From positions 434,001 through 498,000 of the forward strand of contig NZ_FNBN01000005.1 of the NCBI RefSeq assembly GCF_900102545.1: DNA of 64,000 bases. The letters run 5' to 3'. Source of the DNA: Chitinophaga filiformis (GTDB lineage: Bacteria; Bacteroidota; Bacteroidia; Chitinophagales; Chitinophagaceae). The stretch's first letter is position 1. Each line of letters opens with the position of its first letter. The notes beneath the pieces were generated by a model. The model was not told where the DNA came from. It searched no databases and saw nothing but the letters and a program-made list of their open reading frames with translations. The position numbers and the translations under genes were made by a program. Shown in pieces: positions 50,142 through 59,011 of the stretch.

Positions 50142-50888
50142 ATGAAGACAGCAACAAAAAAGCCTGCGGCAAAAAAAGTGACAAAGCGGGGAACTGCTGT
50201 ACCCAAAAACCTGGTAAAGAAAAGCCCGGCGGCTCAGAAAAAAGCTGTAAAGGAAGATCTATCCAAAACATATAACGAGTTCAAGGAGTTTGAAGGACAG
50301 CAGTATACAGGTATGAAAATAGGGCGGAGCCATAAATGGAATTATGATGCGGGCGTCTGGAGAGAGACGAAGATCACACCCGACTTGTGGGAGATCTCTT
50401 ACGCCGTAACCAAACGCAGGGCAGGACATGCACCGGAAGGATCAGGAGTGCCTGTAGGAACAGAGTATCACTGGTACATCATGGCGCATCAGAATGTCCG
50501 CAAATTGAATGCAAATGACTATACAACATCCCTGGCAGGTCTGAAGTTAAAGCTGGCACATAAACGGGCAGATAAAGAGAAATGGAGCCTTTCGGGAAAA
50601 ACACAACGGAAGCACCTCATTGAATTTCTGCAGGAAATGATCGCTCAGCTGGAAAAGGAACCTGCTCCACTTGATTTTACATACAACGAAAACCATTATC
50701 TTGGTGAAGCAATTCCTATTGGACAAACTTGTCATGACGGACTTTGCGAGGAGTATGATATTATTCTCAATGATGCCAGTATGGGTATTATCAGGCGAAT
50801 GAAGAAAGGATGGAAGATAGATGGTGTTGAAGACAAGAAATTTGTTGGTGCGATAGGAGACGCAATAGTTGAATCATCAAACAAATAA
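50142..50888 (+). CDS. Conserved protein with Lys/Ala-rich tail, function unknown
   Basis: A 248-residue protein with a histone H1-like basic N-terminus (about 1-40, Lys/Ala/Pro-rich), likely disordered and able to bind DNA or RNA. The rest is a folded domain I do not recognise; it has several Trp and Tyr residues (KWNYDAGVW, GTEYHWYIMAHQN) and a helical part near 150-180. It lies between DUF72 (4-base gap) and the Fpg-like gene (9-base gap). The context suggests a role linked to DNA repair, but this is inference only. Confidence 0.8.
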   Translation: MKTATKKPAAKKVTKRGTAVPKNLVKKSPAAQKKAVKEDLSKTYNEFKEFEGQQYTGMKIGRSHKWNYDAGVWRETKITPDLWEISYAVTKRRAGHAPEGSGVPVGTEYHWYIMAHQNVRKLNANDYTTSLAGLKLKLAHKRADKEKWSLSGKTQRKHLIEFLQEMIAQLEKEPAPLDFTYNENHYLGEAIPIGQTCHDGLCEEYDIILNDASMGIIRRMKKGWKIDGVEDKKFVGAIGDAIVESSNK

Positions 50889-50897
50889 CTATAACAT

Positions 50898-51677
50898 ATG
50901 CCGGAATTACCAGATCTGCAGATATTCAGCCATAACCTTGATAAGAAACTGGGAGGGAAGGTTGTGAAGGACGTGGTATTAGAGAGTACAAAAAAAGCAA
51001 AGGATTCACCTGCTGCTTTTAAGAAAGCCCTTAAAGGAGAAGAGCTGGATAAAGTGTACCGGGAAGGGAAGGAACTGCGCTTCAGATTTAAAAATGATGT
51101 GGTGCTGGGGATACACCTCATGTTGCATGGCAAACTTTATTTCTTTGAAGAAAAGAATACCAATAAAAATACCATCCTCGAATTGTTGTTTGAGGACGGA
51201 ACAGGACTTGCACTGACCGACTACCAGGGGCTTGCAGTGCCTACATTGAATCCTGAAGAGGCAGATGTTCCGGATGCCCTGTCGGACGACTTAACAGTGA
51301 AATACCTGGAAGAGCAGTTGGGCAAGAAGAAAACTGCTGTTAAAAAGATATTACTGGATCAACATATCATTCGCGGTATAGGAAACGCCTATGCGGACGA
51401 GATCTTGTGGGAAGCCGGCATCTCGCCGTTTTCTATCAGCAATAAGATACCTGCGGCAAAGATCAAGGCCTTGCATCGTGCTATACCCAAGGTATTGAAG
51501 GATGCAGAGAAGAATATCCGCAAAGAGCACCCTGACATCATTGCAGGAGAGATACGGGATTTCTTAAAGATACATCAACCCAGAGAAACCCATAGTCCTA
51601 CGGGAGGTGTAATATCGCAGAAGGAACTGAACAGCCGGAAGACCTATTACACCGATGAGCAGGAGTTATTTGAATAA
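50898..51677 (+). CDS. Fpg/Nei family DNA glycosylase, zinc-finger cysteines missing
   Basis: A 259-residue base-excision enzyme of the Fpg/Nei family. The catalytic N-terminus MPELPD (Pro2, Glu3) and the lysine region YREGKELRF (about 54-62) are present, as is the helix-two-turn-helix IIRGIGNAYADEIL (about 155-168). The C-terminus (SRKTYYTDEQELFE) keeps the hairpin shape of the usual finger but has no CxxC pairs, so it is a zincless-finger form. The lesion it repairs cannot be told. Third gene of the DUF72 operon. Confidence 0.9.
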   Translation: MPELPDLQIFSHNLDKKLGGKVVKDVVLESTKKAKDSPAAFKKALKGEELDKVYREGKELRFRFKNDVVLGIHLMLHGKLYFFEEKNTNKNTILELLFEDGTGLALTDYQGLAVPTLNPEEADVPDALSDDLTVKYLEEQLGKKKTAVKKILLDQHIIRGIGNAYADEILWEAGISPFSISNKIPAAKIKALHRAIPKVLKDAEKNIRKEHPDIIAGEIRDFLKIHQPRETHSPTGGVISQKELNSRKTYYTDEQELFE

Positions 51678-51808
51678 AGCGTATATTCACATACCGGTAT
51701 ATTGAATGTTTACAGGAGTGTTGAAACTACAACATTAATAGCCGAATAGCATTACTGTGATGACTGGAAGAAGTGCTGTCTTTATTCAACAGTATTTAAT
51801 TCATTGTT

Positions 51809-52861
51809 ATGGCTGAAACACAAAATGCTTCTCCCACAGCCTCCCGGCCTCCTTATAAAGACAATGATGGCAACGAAATAACTCCCATAGGAAAAGCATT
51901 TGCAGGATTACTTATCATCTTTTTTACATTTTTTAGTGCGTTCTATCTTGTTGGCCATTGGCCGGATAGGATACCCGGACCAAAGGATAATACTACATCA
52001 CTTTATACCTTCAGGTGGTTTCATGTCCGGCTTATCGACAGCCTGGTGGATACCAGCGTGCGCAGGCAGGCAGTGCCTCCCGCAGTAAAAGGTGAAATAG
52101 ATAGTACGCAGGCAAAGTCAGACAGTGCTGCTGGCGCCATGAGTCCACCGGTAGGAGATATGCCGCCACCTGCACAGGAAACTGCAGCTCCGGTCGTATA
52201 TGCAGGAAGCAGCGATAATCTGATACATATCAATACGCTGCTGCTCATCATGGTAGGTGTAGCGGGATTTCTGGGTAGTATGATCCATCTTTCAGCTTCT
52301 TTCACCAGTTATATAGGCGCAGGAAAATTCCGGAAAAGCTGGATACTCTGGTATTGCGTGAAACCCTTCACTGCGGCGGCACTGGCAATAGCTGTCTATT
52401 TCGTTTTCCGCGGAGGATTCCTGAACATGAGTGACGACAGTTCGAACATCAATATTTATGGTTTGATGACTATTTCGATACTATCAGGTTTGTTTACTGA
52501 CCGTACCACGCTTAAGTTAAAAGAGGTATTTGAAGTGCTGTTCCGGCCCAAAGATGATCGTCCTGACCAGCTGAAGAATGGTGGATTAAAGGTAACTGCC
52601 GTGGAGGCAGCACCCCTGGAAGCAGGGCAATCAACAGTTATTACGCTGCGAGGGGAAAAGATGGATGAAGGAAAAGTAGATATTTCAGTCGGAGATGATG
52701 TCATACAAAATATAGAGCGCAAGCCGGATAGTATCAGTTTTGCGTATACGTTGCCGGAGACACTTAAAGGCCAGGATACGGTACTACTTTCGGTGAAACC
52801 TGAAAACGCTGTTACGGGCAATAGTTATCCTTTAAAAATAAAAGCTGTATCTGCAGACTAA
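51809..52861 (+). CDS. Membrane protein of unknown function
   Basis: A 350-residue protein. Hydrophobic helices lie at about 28-50, 138-158, 172-196 and 208-224. A Pro/Ala-rich loop (about 87-127) separates helix 1 from the rest. The C-terminal 110 residues look beta-rich, resembling an IPT/TIG-like domain (KVTAVEAAPLEAGQSTVITL). No family name recognised. A hairpin at 52885-52922 follows, better suited to the facing gene. Confidence 0.8.
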   Translation: MAETQNASPTASRPPYKDNDGNEITPIGKAFAGLLIIFFTFFSAFYLVGHWPDRIPGPKDNTTSLYTFRWFHVRLIDSLVDTSVRRQAVPPAVKGEIDSTQAKSDSAAGAMSPPVGDMPPPAQETAAPVVYAGSSDNLIHINTLLLIMVGVAGFLGSMIHLSASFTSYIGAGKFRKSWILWYCVKPFTAAALAIAVYFVFRGGFLNMSDDSSNINIYGLMTISILSGLFTDRTTLKLKEVFEVLFRPKDDRPDQLKNGGLKVTAVEAAPLEAGQSTVITLRGEKMDEGKVDISVGDDVIQNIERKPDSISFAYTLPETLKGQDTVLLSVKPENAVTGNSYPLKIKAVSAD

Positions 52862-52884
52862 CGATACCACAGCTGCTGCTGTTG

Positions 52885-52922
52885 AAAAAGGCTGACCAGG
52901 GTTGATGCTGGTCAGCCTTCTT
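52885..52922. terminator. Terminator between the 51809 gene and the baeRF gene
   Basis: AAGGCTGACCA pairs with TGGTCAGCCTT around a GGGTTGATGC loop. The A-run on the left makes a T-run for the minus strand, so it mainly serves the facing gene. Confidence 0.85.
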
Positions 52923-52924
52923 AT

Positions 52925-54379
52925 TTACGGATAGCGCAATGTAGCTGCTACACTACTCTCAGCCGGCATTTTTTCTTTCTCCAGTATGAATACATCACCA
53001 TTATGGAGAATCGTCTGTGTTATTGCATTATTCAATAAACACTCATCCTTTGGTTGTTCGGTTTCATGGATAGCAATTTCATTTGCATTCGCATCAAAGG
53101 TCCCCCACACATGGGCACCTTTTTGGACGAACAGGCTATCTACCTGGCCATAATAGGTAGCCGGAATCACATCATCAGGTATGGATGAGGTTAGTGCGCC
53201 GGCAGAGCCATTGTAATATCTTTCCAATGCAGTTTGCTGTCTTTTGTCGAAATACGGCTGCATCTTTTCTCTTGCCTGTTTATAGATATTCACTGGTTTT
53301 TCATGTTCAAAATTACCTGTCAGGGTTTCTTCCGCAATATGCTGATAGCGGGAGATTTTCCGGTAGATGGGTTGCAGGTAATCTACGGCTGCCAGCATCA
53401 GTGGAATATGTTTATCGTGCAGCACTTCCTTCCAGATGGTCTTATCCACTTCCTCCAGGTAAATGGCGATATCTGTTTTGTGATCAGGGTTAGAGTTCAT
53501 CCCGTGATAGTTGGCGCCCTCTCCGCCGCCGGAACTTCCTGTACGGAACAACAGCTGGTTTCCTTTTTCTTCAAAATGTATAACATCAGCCATACCATCG
53601 GGCATGCCTTCCACAGTTATTTCCTGCATCCCAAATGCATCAGCAAGGAATAGCTTTGCATTGTGCTTGCTGAAGGCCAGAAGATAGAATTGTTCATTGC
53701 TGGTCATAACAGGCATCAGCGGAGTTAGCATGAACGAATTGTTGCAGTATACCTGTTCCTGAACCGATATCGGAAGCTGCAGGTAACGGAATGAATTTTC
53801 TGTGATGAAACAGGCTAATCCTTCCTGTTGATTGAGCCAGAATTGGTCGTCCCTTAGTAACTCATATCCTGGTTGCAGCATTTGTTGTATTAATGATGGA
53901 TCTGTCTTCTTCTCTTCAAGCAGTTTCTGCGATTTCTGCAGCATGTTTTTGAATACAATAATATCCTGTTGCTCATTCACTTCCTTACCTGAGGAATGGG
54001 TAGGAAGATAGATTGACAGGCATACAGCGCCTTTCTGAGCAGCCAGATCGGCAAATATTTCTTTGTCAGGTCTGCCGGATATTCGCTGGGAGTTAACGAC
54101 CGGGTGTTCCTTATCATAGGTTTCCTCGACGGTTTTATCTGCGGGCGCTTCGCGGACATTTTGTTGTTGCACCGCCTTTTTAGCTGTATCCCTGTTCGGA
54201 TGCCGCATATGCACAGCAGGTTGCAGTTCATCCGGTCCCATAGTGTATTTATCGGTCATTGCAAGATCAGACTCCAGCTCATCCGGCGAAATAGACCTTC
54301 TTAATCCCAGACCTTCTTTTCCATTACCAGAAGGTTTCCCTTTAATTGGCGTAAATTTTCCCTTTTGATCTTTTGGCAT
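52925..54379 (-). CDS. baeRF (archaeo-eukaryotic release factor-like) family protein
   Basis: A 484-residue protein. The first 100 residues are charged and probably disordered. The folded part begins with GAVCLSIYLPTHSSGKEVN (quoted in part), the usual opening of bacterial eRF1-like (baeRF) proteins. LLAFSKHNAKLFLADAFG (about 230-247) and a C-terminal eL30-like segment ending NNAITQTILHNGDVFILEKE (about 451-470) fit the three-domain eRF1 layout. These proteins have been suggested to act in ribosome rescue or defence, but none of this is shown for the family as a whole. It stands alone, divergent from pntAA. Confidence 0.72.
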   Translation of the reverse strand: MPKDQKGKFTPIKGKPSGNGKEGLGLRRSISPDELESDLAMTDKYTMGPDELQPAVHMRHPNRDTAKKAVQQQNVREAPADKTVEETYDKEHPVVNSQRISGRPDKEIFADLAAQKGAVCLSIYLPTHSSGKEVNEQQDIIVFKNMLQKSQKLLEEKKTDPSLIQQMLQPGYELLRDDQFWLNQQEGLACFITENSFRYLQLPISVQEQVYCNNSFMLTPLMPVMTSNEQFYLLAFSKHNAKLFLADAFGMQEITVEGMPDGMADVIHFEEKGNQLLFRTGSSGGGEGANYHGMNSNPDHKTDIAIYLEEVDKTIWKEVLHDKHIPLMLAAVDYLQPIYRKISRYQHIAEETLTGNFEHEKPVNIYKQAREKMQPYFDKRQQTALERYYNGSAGALTSSIPDDVIPATYYGQVDSLFVQKGAHVWGTFDANANEIAIHETEQPKDECLLNNAITQTILHNGDVFILEKEKMPAESSVAATLRYP

Positions 54380-54492
54380 AATATATAAGTTTAAATTTCC
54401 GCTAAATCAAACTCAGCCTGAATAAGGACTGATACTATTTTGAGCACACCAATATCCTGCCAAGCGTGTCCTGCTGAGTCTAAGAGGAGTTT

Positions 54493-54523
54493 TTGTTCAA
54501 CTTGCCGTTATACGTTATATTTA
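54493..54523 (+). promoter_or_regulatory. Likely promoter of the pnt operon
   Basis: TTG (54493-54495) and TATATTTA (54516-54523, one mismatch) are 20 bases apart, about 40 bases before pntAA. Confidence 0.5.
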
Positions 54524-54561
54524 GAAAAACTACCGTAAATTCAGTTTATAAATTCCATTAG

Positions 54562-55692
54562 ATGATTGCAGGCGTCCTAAAAGAACAGCCAGGAGAAAAC
54601 AGGGTTTCTTTAGTGCCGGAGATTGTTAAGCAGTTAGGAAAACAGGGAGTGACGGTTTGGATAGAGCCGGATGCCGGAACCCGGGCATATTATCCTGATG
54701 AATCCTATGTACAGGCAGGCGCCGTTATAAAGCCTGCCACTGAAATCCTGCAACAGGCAGATATCATCCTCAGCATTCAGATCCCTGATGAGCAATCCTG
54801 GAAGTCCATACCAGCCGGGAAAGTGTTGACCGGCATCTACCAGCCATTTAGCAATACTGCAACCATGCAGCAATGGGCCGACAGGCAGTTGACTACTTTC
54901 AGTCTTGACAGTATACCCCGTACCACCCGTGCACAGAGCATGGATGTGCTGAGTTCACAGGCGAATATTGCAGGTTATAAGGCTGTATTGCTGGCGGCAT
55001 GGAGTTATAGCCGTTATTTGCCCATGTTCATGACAGCAGCGGGTAGTATTGCCCCGGCAAAGGTGTTGATATTGGGAGCCGGTGTGGCCGGATTACAGGC
55101 CATTGCTACGGCCAGACGTCTCGGCGCCGTGGTGGAGGTATTTGATACCCGGCCAGCCGTAAAGGAAGAGGTGATGAGCCTGGGCGCCAGATTTATTGAA
55201 GTAGAGGGGGCGGCAGATGCATCCGCCGCAGGCGGGTACGCCGTGGAGCAAACGGAAGTATATAGACAGCGGCAGCAGGAAAAGATCGCGGAAAGCATTG
55301 CCAAATCTGATATCGTTATTACAACGGCACAAATACCCGGTAAAAAAGCACCTCTCCTCATCACTGCAGATATGCTGGACAGAATGAGACCCGGAGCAGT
55401 GATCGTTGACCTGGCAGCAGCTACCGGTGGTAATACAGCGTTTACGGAAAATGACAAGACGGTTGTGCATAAAGGCATTACCATTATCGGTGATTCCAAT
55501 CTACCTTCTTCCATGCCCTCAGATGCCAGTAAATTGTATGCAAAGAATATTTTTAATTTTTTGCAGTTACTGGTAAAAGACGGCGACCTGGTATTGAATT
55601 TTTCTGATGATATCGTGCAGGGCGCCTGTATCACCCATAGCGGTGGTATTACAAATGAACGGCTCAGACAAGCGGATAGTGTGAAATTATAA
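54562..55692 (+). CDS. pntAA: NAD(P) transhydrogenase subunit alpha, part 1
   Basis: NAD(H)-binding domain I of the proton-pumping transhydrogenase, which uses the membrane potential to make NADPH from NADH. The 376-residue protein shows ENRVSLVPEIVKQLGKQG (about 13-30) and the Rossmann fold VLILGAGVAGLQAIATARRLGA (quoted in part, about 168-184), in line with alanine dehydrogenase/PntA N-terminal domains. The alpha subunit is split into two genes here (pntAA and pntAB), as in Rhodospirillum and many Bacteroidota. 39 bases separate it from pntAB. Confidence 0.95.
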   Translation: MIAGVLKEQPGENRVSLVPEIVKQLGKQGVTVWIEPDAGTRAYYPDESYVQAGAVIKPATEILQQADIILSIQIPDEQSWKSIPAGKVLTGIYQPFSNTATMQQWADRQLTTFSLDSIPRTTRAQSMDVLSSQANIAGYKAVLLAAWSYSRYLPMFMTAAGSIAPAKVLILGAGVAGLQAIATARRLGAVVEVFDTRPAVKEEVMSLGARFIEVEGAADASAAGGYAVEQTEVYRQRQQEKIAESIAKSDIVITTAQIPGKKAPLLITADMLDRMRPGAVIVDLAAATGGNTAFTENDKTVVHKGITIIGDSNLPSSMPSDASKLYAKNIFNFLQLLVKDGDLVLNFSDDIVQGACITHSGGITNERLRQADSVKL

Positions 55693-55731
55693 GGCTGTTC
55701 ACCTATTACTGAAATCAATTATCCCCCAATA

Positions 55732-56046
55732 ATGGACGCTATTTTTTCTTTTCTACAGCAACACCTGGAAGCGGTATACATCGTTATTCTCTCTGTCTTT
55801 CTGGGAGTGGAGGTTATATCGCGGGTGCCATCCGTACTACATACGCCGCTAATGAGTGGCGCCAATGCCATTCATGGTGTTGTGATCATCGGCGCCATTA
55901 TCGTGATGGGAGAAGCCGAAGCTGATAATTACCTGGCACTGGTATTAGGTTTCCTTGCCGTTATACTGGGTACCATCAATGTAGTGGGTGGTTTTGTGGT
56001 GACAGACAGGATGCTTGAAATGTTCAAGTCAAAAAAGACCAAATAA
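55732..56046 (+). CDS. pntAB: NAD(P) transhydrogenase subunit alpha, part 2
   Basis: A 104-residue membrane subunit carrying the transmembrane helices of the alpha chain that form part of the proton channel. Hydrophobic segments are seen at about 16-32, 45-62 and 65-88, and SRVPSVLHTPLMSGANAIHG (about 29-48) is the family hallmark. It lies between pntAA and pntB. Confidence 0.95.
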   Translation: MDAIFSFLQQHLEAVYIVILSVFLGVEVISRVPSVLHTPLMSGANAIHGVVIIGAIIVMGEAEADNYLALVLGFLAVILGTINVVGGFVVTDRMLEMFKSKKTK

Positions 56047-56066
56047 TTGTATCTAATCATTACACT

Positions 56067-57461
56067 ATGTTATCGCTGATCTATCTGATAGGCTCTGTTA
56101 CATTTATCATAGGGTTAAAGATGTTAAGTAATCCCGCTACTGCGCGGAGAGGTAATGCTATTGCCGCGGGAGGCATGACACTGGCCATACTGGGTACTAT
56201 TTTTCTCTACAGGCATCATGGGCAGGGATTACATAATTACGGGTGGATCATGGCTGGGCTGCTTATCGGAGGTGTTGTAGGGCTGGTATCGGCCAAGCGG
56301 GTGAAGATGACAGCAATGCCTGAAATGGTTAGTCTGTTCAACGGCATGGGAGGTGCATGTGCCGCACTGATCTCTGTTGTGGAATTTGAATATATGACAG
56401 CGGTGATCTTCACAGGAGCGCCGGTCAGGATGCAGCTGGTGATCATCCTGGCGGGTATGGTGATTGGCGCAGTGTCTTTTGCGGGTTCTGTCATTGCCTG
56501 GGGAAAACTAAACGGCAGTATCAAAGACATTTCGTTTAAAGGCCAGCATATTTTCAATCTGGTAATACTGGCTGTTATTTTGTTGCTCGCTATAGTTGTG
56601 ACGGTTGCTCTGCCAGCAGCAACGGTTATACTTTTTGTAGTAATACTCTTACTGTCGCTTTTATACGGCGTATGTTTTGTATTGCCCATAGGCGGTGCGG
56701 ATATGCCGGTAGTGATTTCGCTGTTAAACTCATTTACCGGGGTAGCAGCTGCCTGCGGCGGTTTCCTGTATAACAATCCGGTGATGCTGACGGGAGGGAT
56801 ACTGGTAGGTTCGGCAGGTACTATTCTGACGATCCTGATGTGTAAGGCGATGAACCGCTCTCTGAAGAATGTACTGATTGGTTCTTTCGGCGGACCAAAA
56901 GCCGCGGGGGCCAGCAGGGAACAGGGGGCGTATAAGGAGATCACTTTGTCGGATACCGCGGTTATAATGGCATATGCCCAGAAAGTGATGATCGTACCTG
57001 GATACGGTCTGGCAGTAGCACAGGCGCAGCATGCCTGTCATGAACTGGAAACCCTGCTGGAAGCAAGAGGCGTAGAAGTGAAATACGCCATTCACCCCGT
57101 AGCGGGACGTATGCCCGGACATATGAATGTGCTGCTGGCGGAAGCGGATGTGCCCTATGATAAACTGCTGGAAATGGAACAGGCTAACGGGCAGTTTAAC
57201 ACGACGGATGTAGTATTGGTGCTGGGAGCGAATGATGTGGTGAACCCCGCTGCCAAAACGGATCCTGCCAGTCCAATTTACGGAATGCCGATTCTGGATG
57301 TGGAAAACGCCAGGAGCGTGATTGTCAATAAACGAAGTATGAAACCTGGATATGCGGGTATTGAAAACGATTTGTTTTTTCAGCCTAAGACCTCTATGCT
57401 GTTTGGAGATGCAAAGCAGGTCTTGCAGCAGCTGGTGGCCGAAATTGTTAACTCCCTGTAG
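56067..57461 (+). CDS. pntB: NAD(P) transhydrogenase subunit beta
   Basis: A 464-residue protein with eight or nine membrane helices in the first 270 residues and the NADP(H)-binding domain III in the rest. VMIVPGYGLAVAQAQH (about 309-324), HPVAGRMPGHMNVLLAEA (about 348-365) and LVLGANDVVNPAA (about 391-403) are strongly conserved PntB motifs. It ends the pnt operon; CGGCAG-GGTT-CTGCCG near 57474-57489 is a small hairpin without a T-run. Confidence 0.96.
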   Translation: MLSLIYLIGSVTFIIGLKMLSNPATARRGNAIAAGGMTLAILGTIFLYRHHGQGLHNYGWIMAGLLIGGVVGLVSAKRVKMTAMPEMVSLFNGMGGACAALISVVEFEYMTAVIFTGAPVRMQLVIILAGMVIGAVSFAGSVIAWGKLNGSIKDISFKGQHIFNLVILAVILLLAIVVTVALPAATVILFVVILLLSLLYGVCFVLPIGGADMPVVISLLNSFTGVAAACGGFLYNNPVMLTGGILVGSAGTILTILMCKAMNRSLKNVLIGSFGGPKAAGASREQGAYKEITLSDTAVIMAYAQKVMIVPGYGLAVAQAQHACHELETLLEARGVEVKYAIHPVAGRMPGHMNVLLAEADVPYDKLLEMEQANGQFNTTDVVLVLGANDVVNPAAKTDPASPIYGMPILDVENARSVIVNKRSMKPGYAGIENDLFFQPKTSMLFGDAKQVLQQLVAEIVNSL

Positions 57462-57568
57462 TAATGCAGCCTTCCGGCAGGGTTCTGCCGCTCTTATCGG
57501 ATTGACAGCCACAGCATCATAGTATCGGTCATCCCCTTTTTTTCAGTATTTTGCCGCAAAAATAAGGG

Positions 57569-58963
57569 GTGGATTTCTTACCAAAAAAATTTACGGATAC
57601 ACTCACAGGACTGCCAGGCATGGATTTGGCAGCCTTTTTGCGTGTACATGAGGCAGGTGAAAAGGTGACTTCTCTCAGGATCAATCCAAACAAAATACAG
57701 GATGAAGGTGCAGTACAAAAGGTGCTTGCCTCACTGACAGAAGACGCTGTAAGCCGGGTGCCGTGGTCAAAGTATGGATATTATCTGCCCTCCAGGCCTT
57801 CATTTACCTTCAATCCTTTTTTTCATGGAGGCGCTTACTATGTACAGGAAGCTTCCTCTATGTTCCTGGAACATGTAATGCGTCATGTCTGCGATCTGAG
57901 TGCATCATTGAAAGTGCTGGACCTGTGTGCTGCGCCAGGCGGTAAATCCACCCTGCTGCAATCCCTTCTTAGTGCTGATAGTGTGCTGGTCTCCAATGAA
58001 GTGATCAAAAGCAGGGCCGCATTGCTGGCGGATAATATCAGCAAATGGGGTGCTGCCAATGTAATTGTGACGAACAATGATCCCAGGGATTTTGCAAAAC
58101 TGCAGGGATATTTTGATGTGATGGTAGTGGATGCCCCCTGTTCCGGTTCCGGTCTTTTCCGTCGTGAACCGGAAGCAGTAGAGGAGTGGTCGCCCGAGAA
58201 TGTGATACTCTGTAGCCAGCGACAGCAGCGCATACTGGCAGATGTATGGAATGCGTTAAAAGAGAACGGCATCATGATTTACGCCACCTGTTCCTATTCA
58301 AAGGAGGAAGATGAGGAGATCATGGAATGGATACAGCAGAACTTTTCAGTGGAGAATATTGCCATACCGGTTGATGATAGCTGGCATATTGTAAAGACAA
58401 AAGCAGGGCCGCAAGCGGCAGAAGGATATCGCTTTTATCCTGATAAAGTAAAAGGGGAGGGCTTTTTTATCACCTGTTTCCGCAAGACAGCTGGTGATAT
58501 ATACACTGCTAAAAGGCAACGTGATACGCTTTCTGCGGTCGCTAAAAAAGATGTAGGAAAGGTAGCGCAATGGGTGAAAAATATGGACAATCTTTTCCTG
58601 ATGGATCATCAGGGAGAGGTATTAATATTTCCGGAAAATATGGCGCCTGTTGTTTCTTTATTACAACAGCACTTATATTTGCGGAAAGCTGGCATTAAAG
58701 CCGGTCAGCTGGCGGCAAAGGAACTGATACCTGATCATCAGCTGGCAATGAGCACTATGCTAAGTGAAACAATCCCGCAGATAGGGTTGACCCGAGAACA
58801 GGCCTTGCGTTATCTGAGAAAAGAAGATCCGGAAGTATCAACAGCCGTGAAGGGCTGGGCACTGATGATGTATGAAGGGATGGCCCTCGGATGGGCAAAA
58901 ATATTACCGAACCGTATCAACAATTACTATCCTAAAGAACTCCGTATTCTAAAAGAAGTGTAG
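57569..58963 (+). CDS. RsmF/NSUN-type rRNA cytosine-C5-methyltransferase
   Basis: A 464-residue SAM-dependent methyltransferase. GTG start at 57569, preceded by AATAAGGG. The core shows VLDLCAAPGGKSTLLQ (motif I, about 112-127), VDAPCSGSGLF (motif IV with Cys, about 189-199) and YATCSYSKEEDEE (motif VI with the catalytic Cys, about 239-251). A C-terminal PUA-like domain follows (about 300-464, ending in GWAKILPNRINNYYPKELR, quoted in part). The layout matches RsmF (YebU), which methylates C1407 of 16S rRNA in E. coli; the target here is inferred. Confidence 0.92.
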   Translation: MDFLPKKFTDTLTGLPGMDLAAFLRVHEAGEKVTSLRINPNKIQDEGAVQKVLASLTEDAVSRVPWSKYGYYLPSRPSFTFNPFFHGGAYYVQEASSMFLEHVMRHVCDLSASLKVLDLCAAPGGKSTLLQSLLSADSVLVSNEVIKSRAALLADNISKWGAANVIVTNNDPRDFAKLQGYFDVMVVDAPCSGSGLFRREPEAVEEWSPENVILCSQRQQRILADVWNALKENGIMIYATCSYSKEEDEEIMEWIQQNFSVENIAIPVDDSWHIVKTKAGPQAAEGYRFYPDKVKGEGFFITCFRKTAGDIYTAKRQRDTLSAVAKKDVGKVAQWVKNMDNLFLMDHQGEVLIFPENMAPVVSLLQQHLYLRKAGIKAGQLAAKELIPDHQLAMSTMLSETIPQIGLTREQALRYLRKEDPEVSTAVKGWALMMYEGMALGWAKILPNRINNYYPKELRILKEV

Positions 58964-59011
58964 GCAAATAATTTTTAATTTAGTTACCCGAAAGGTATAA
59001 ACAGCGTAGTA

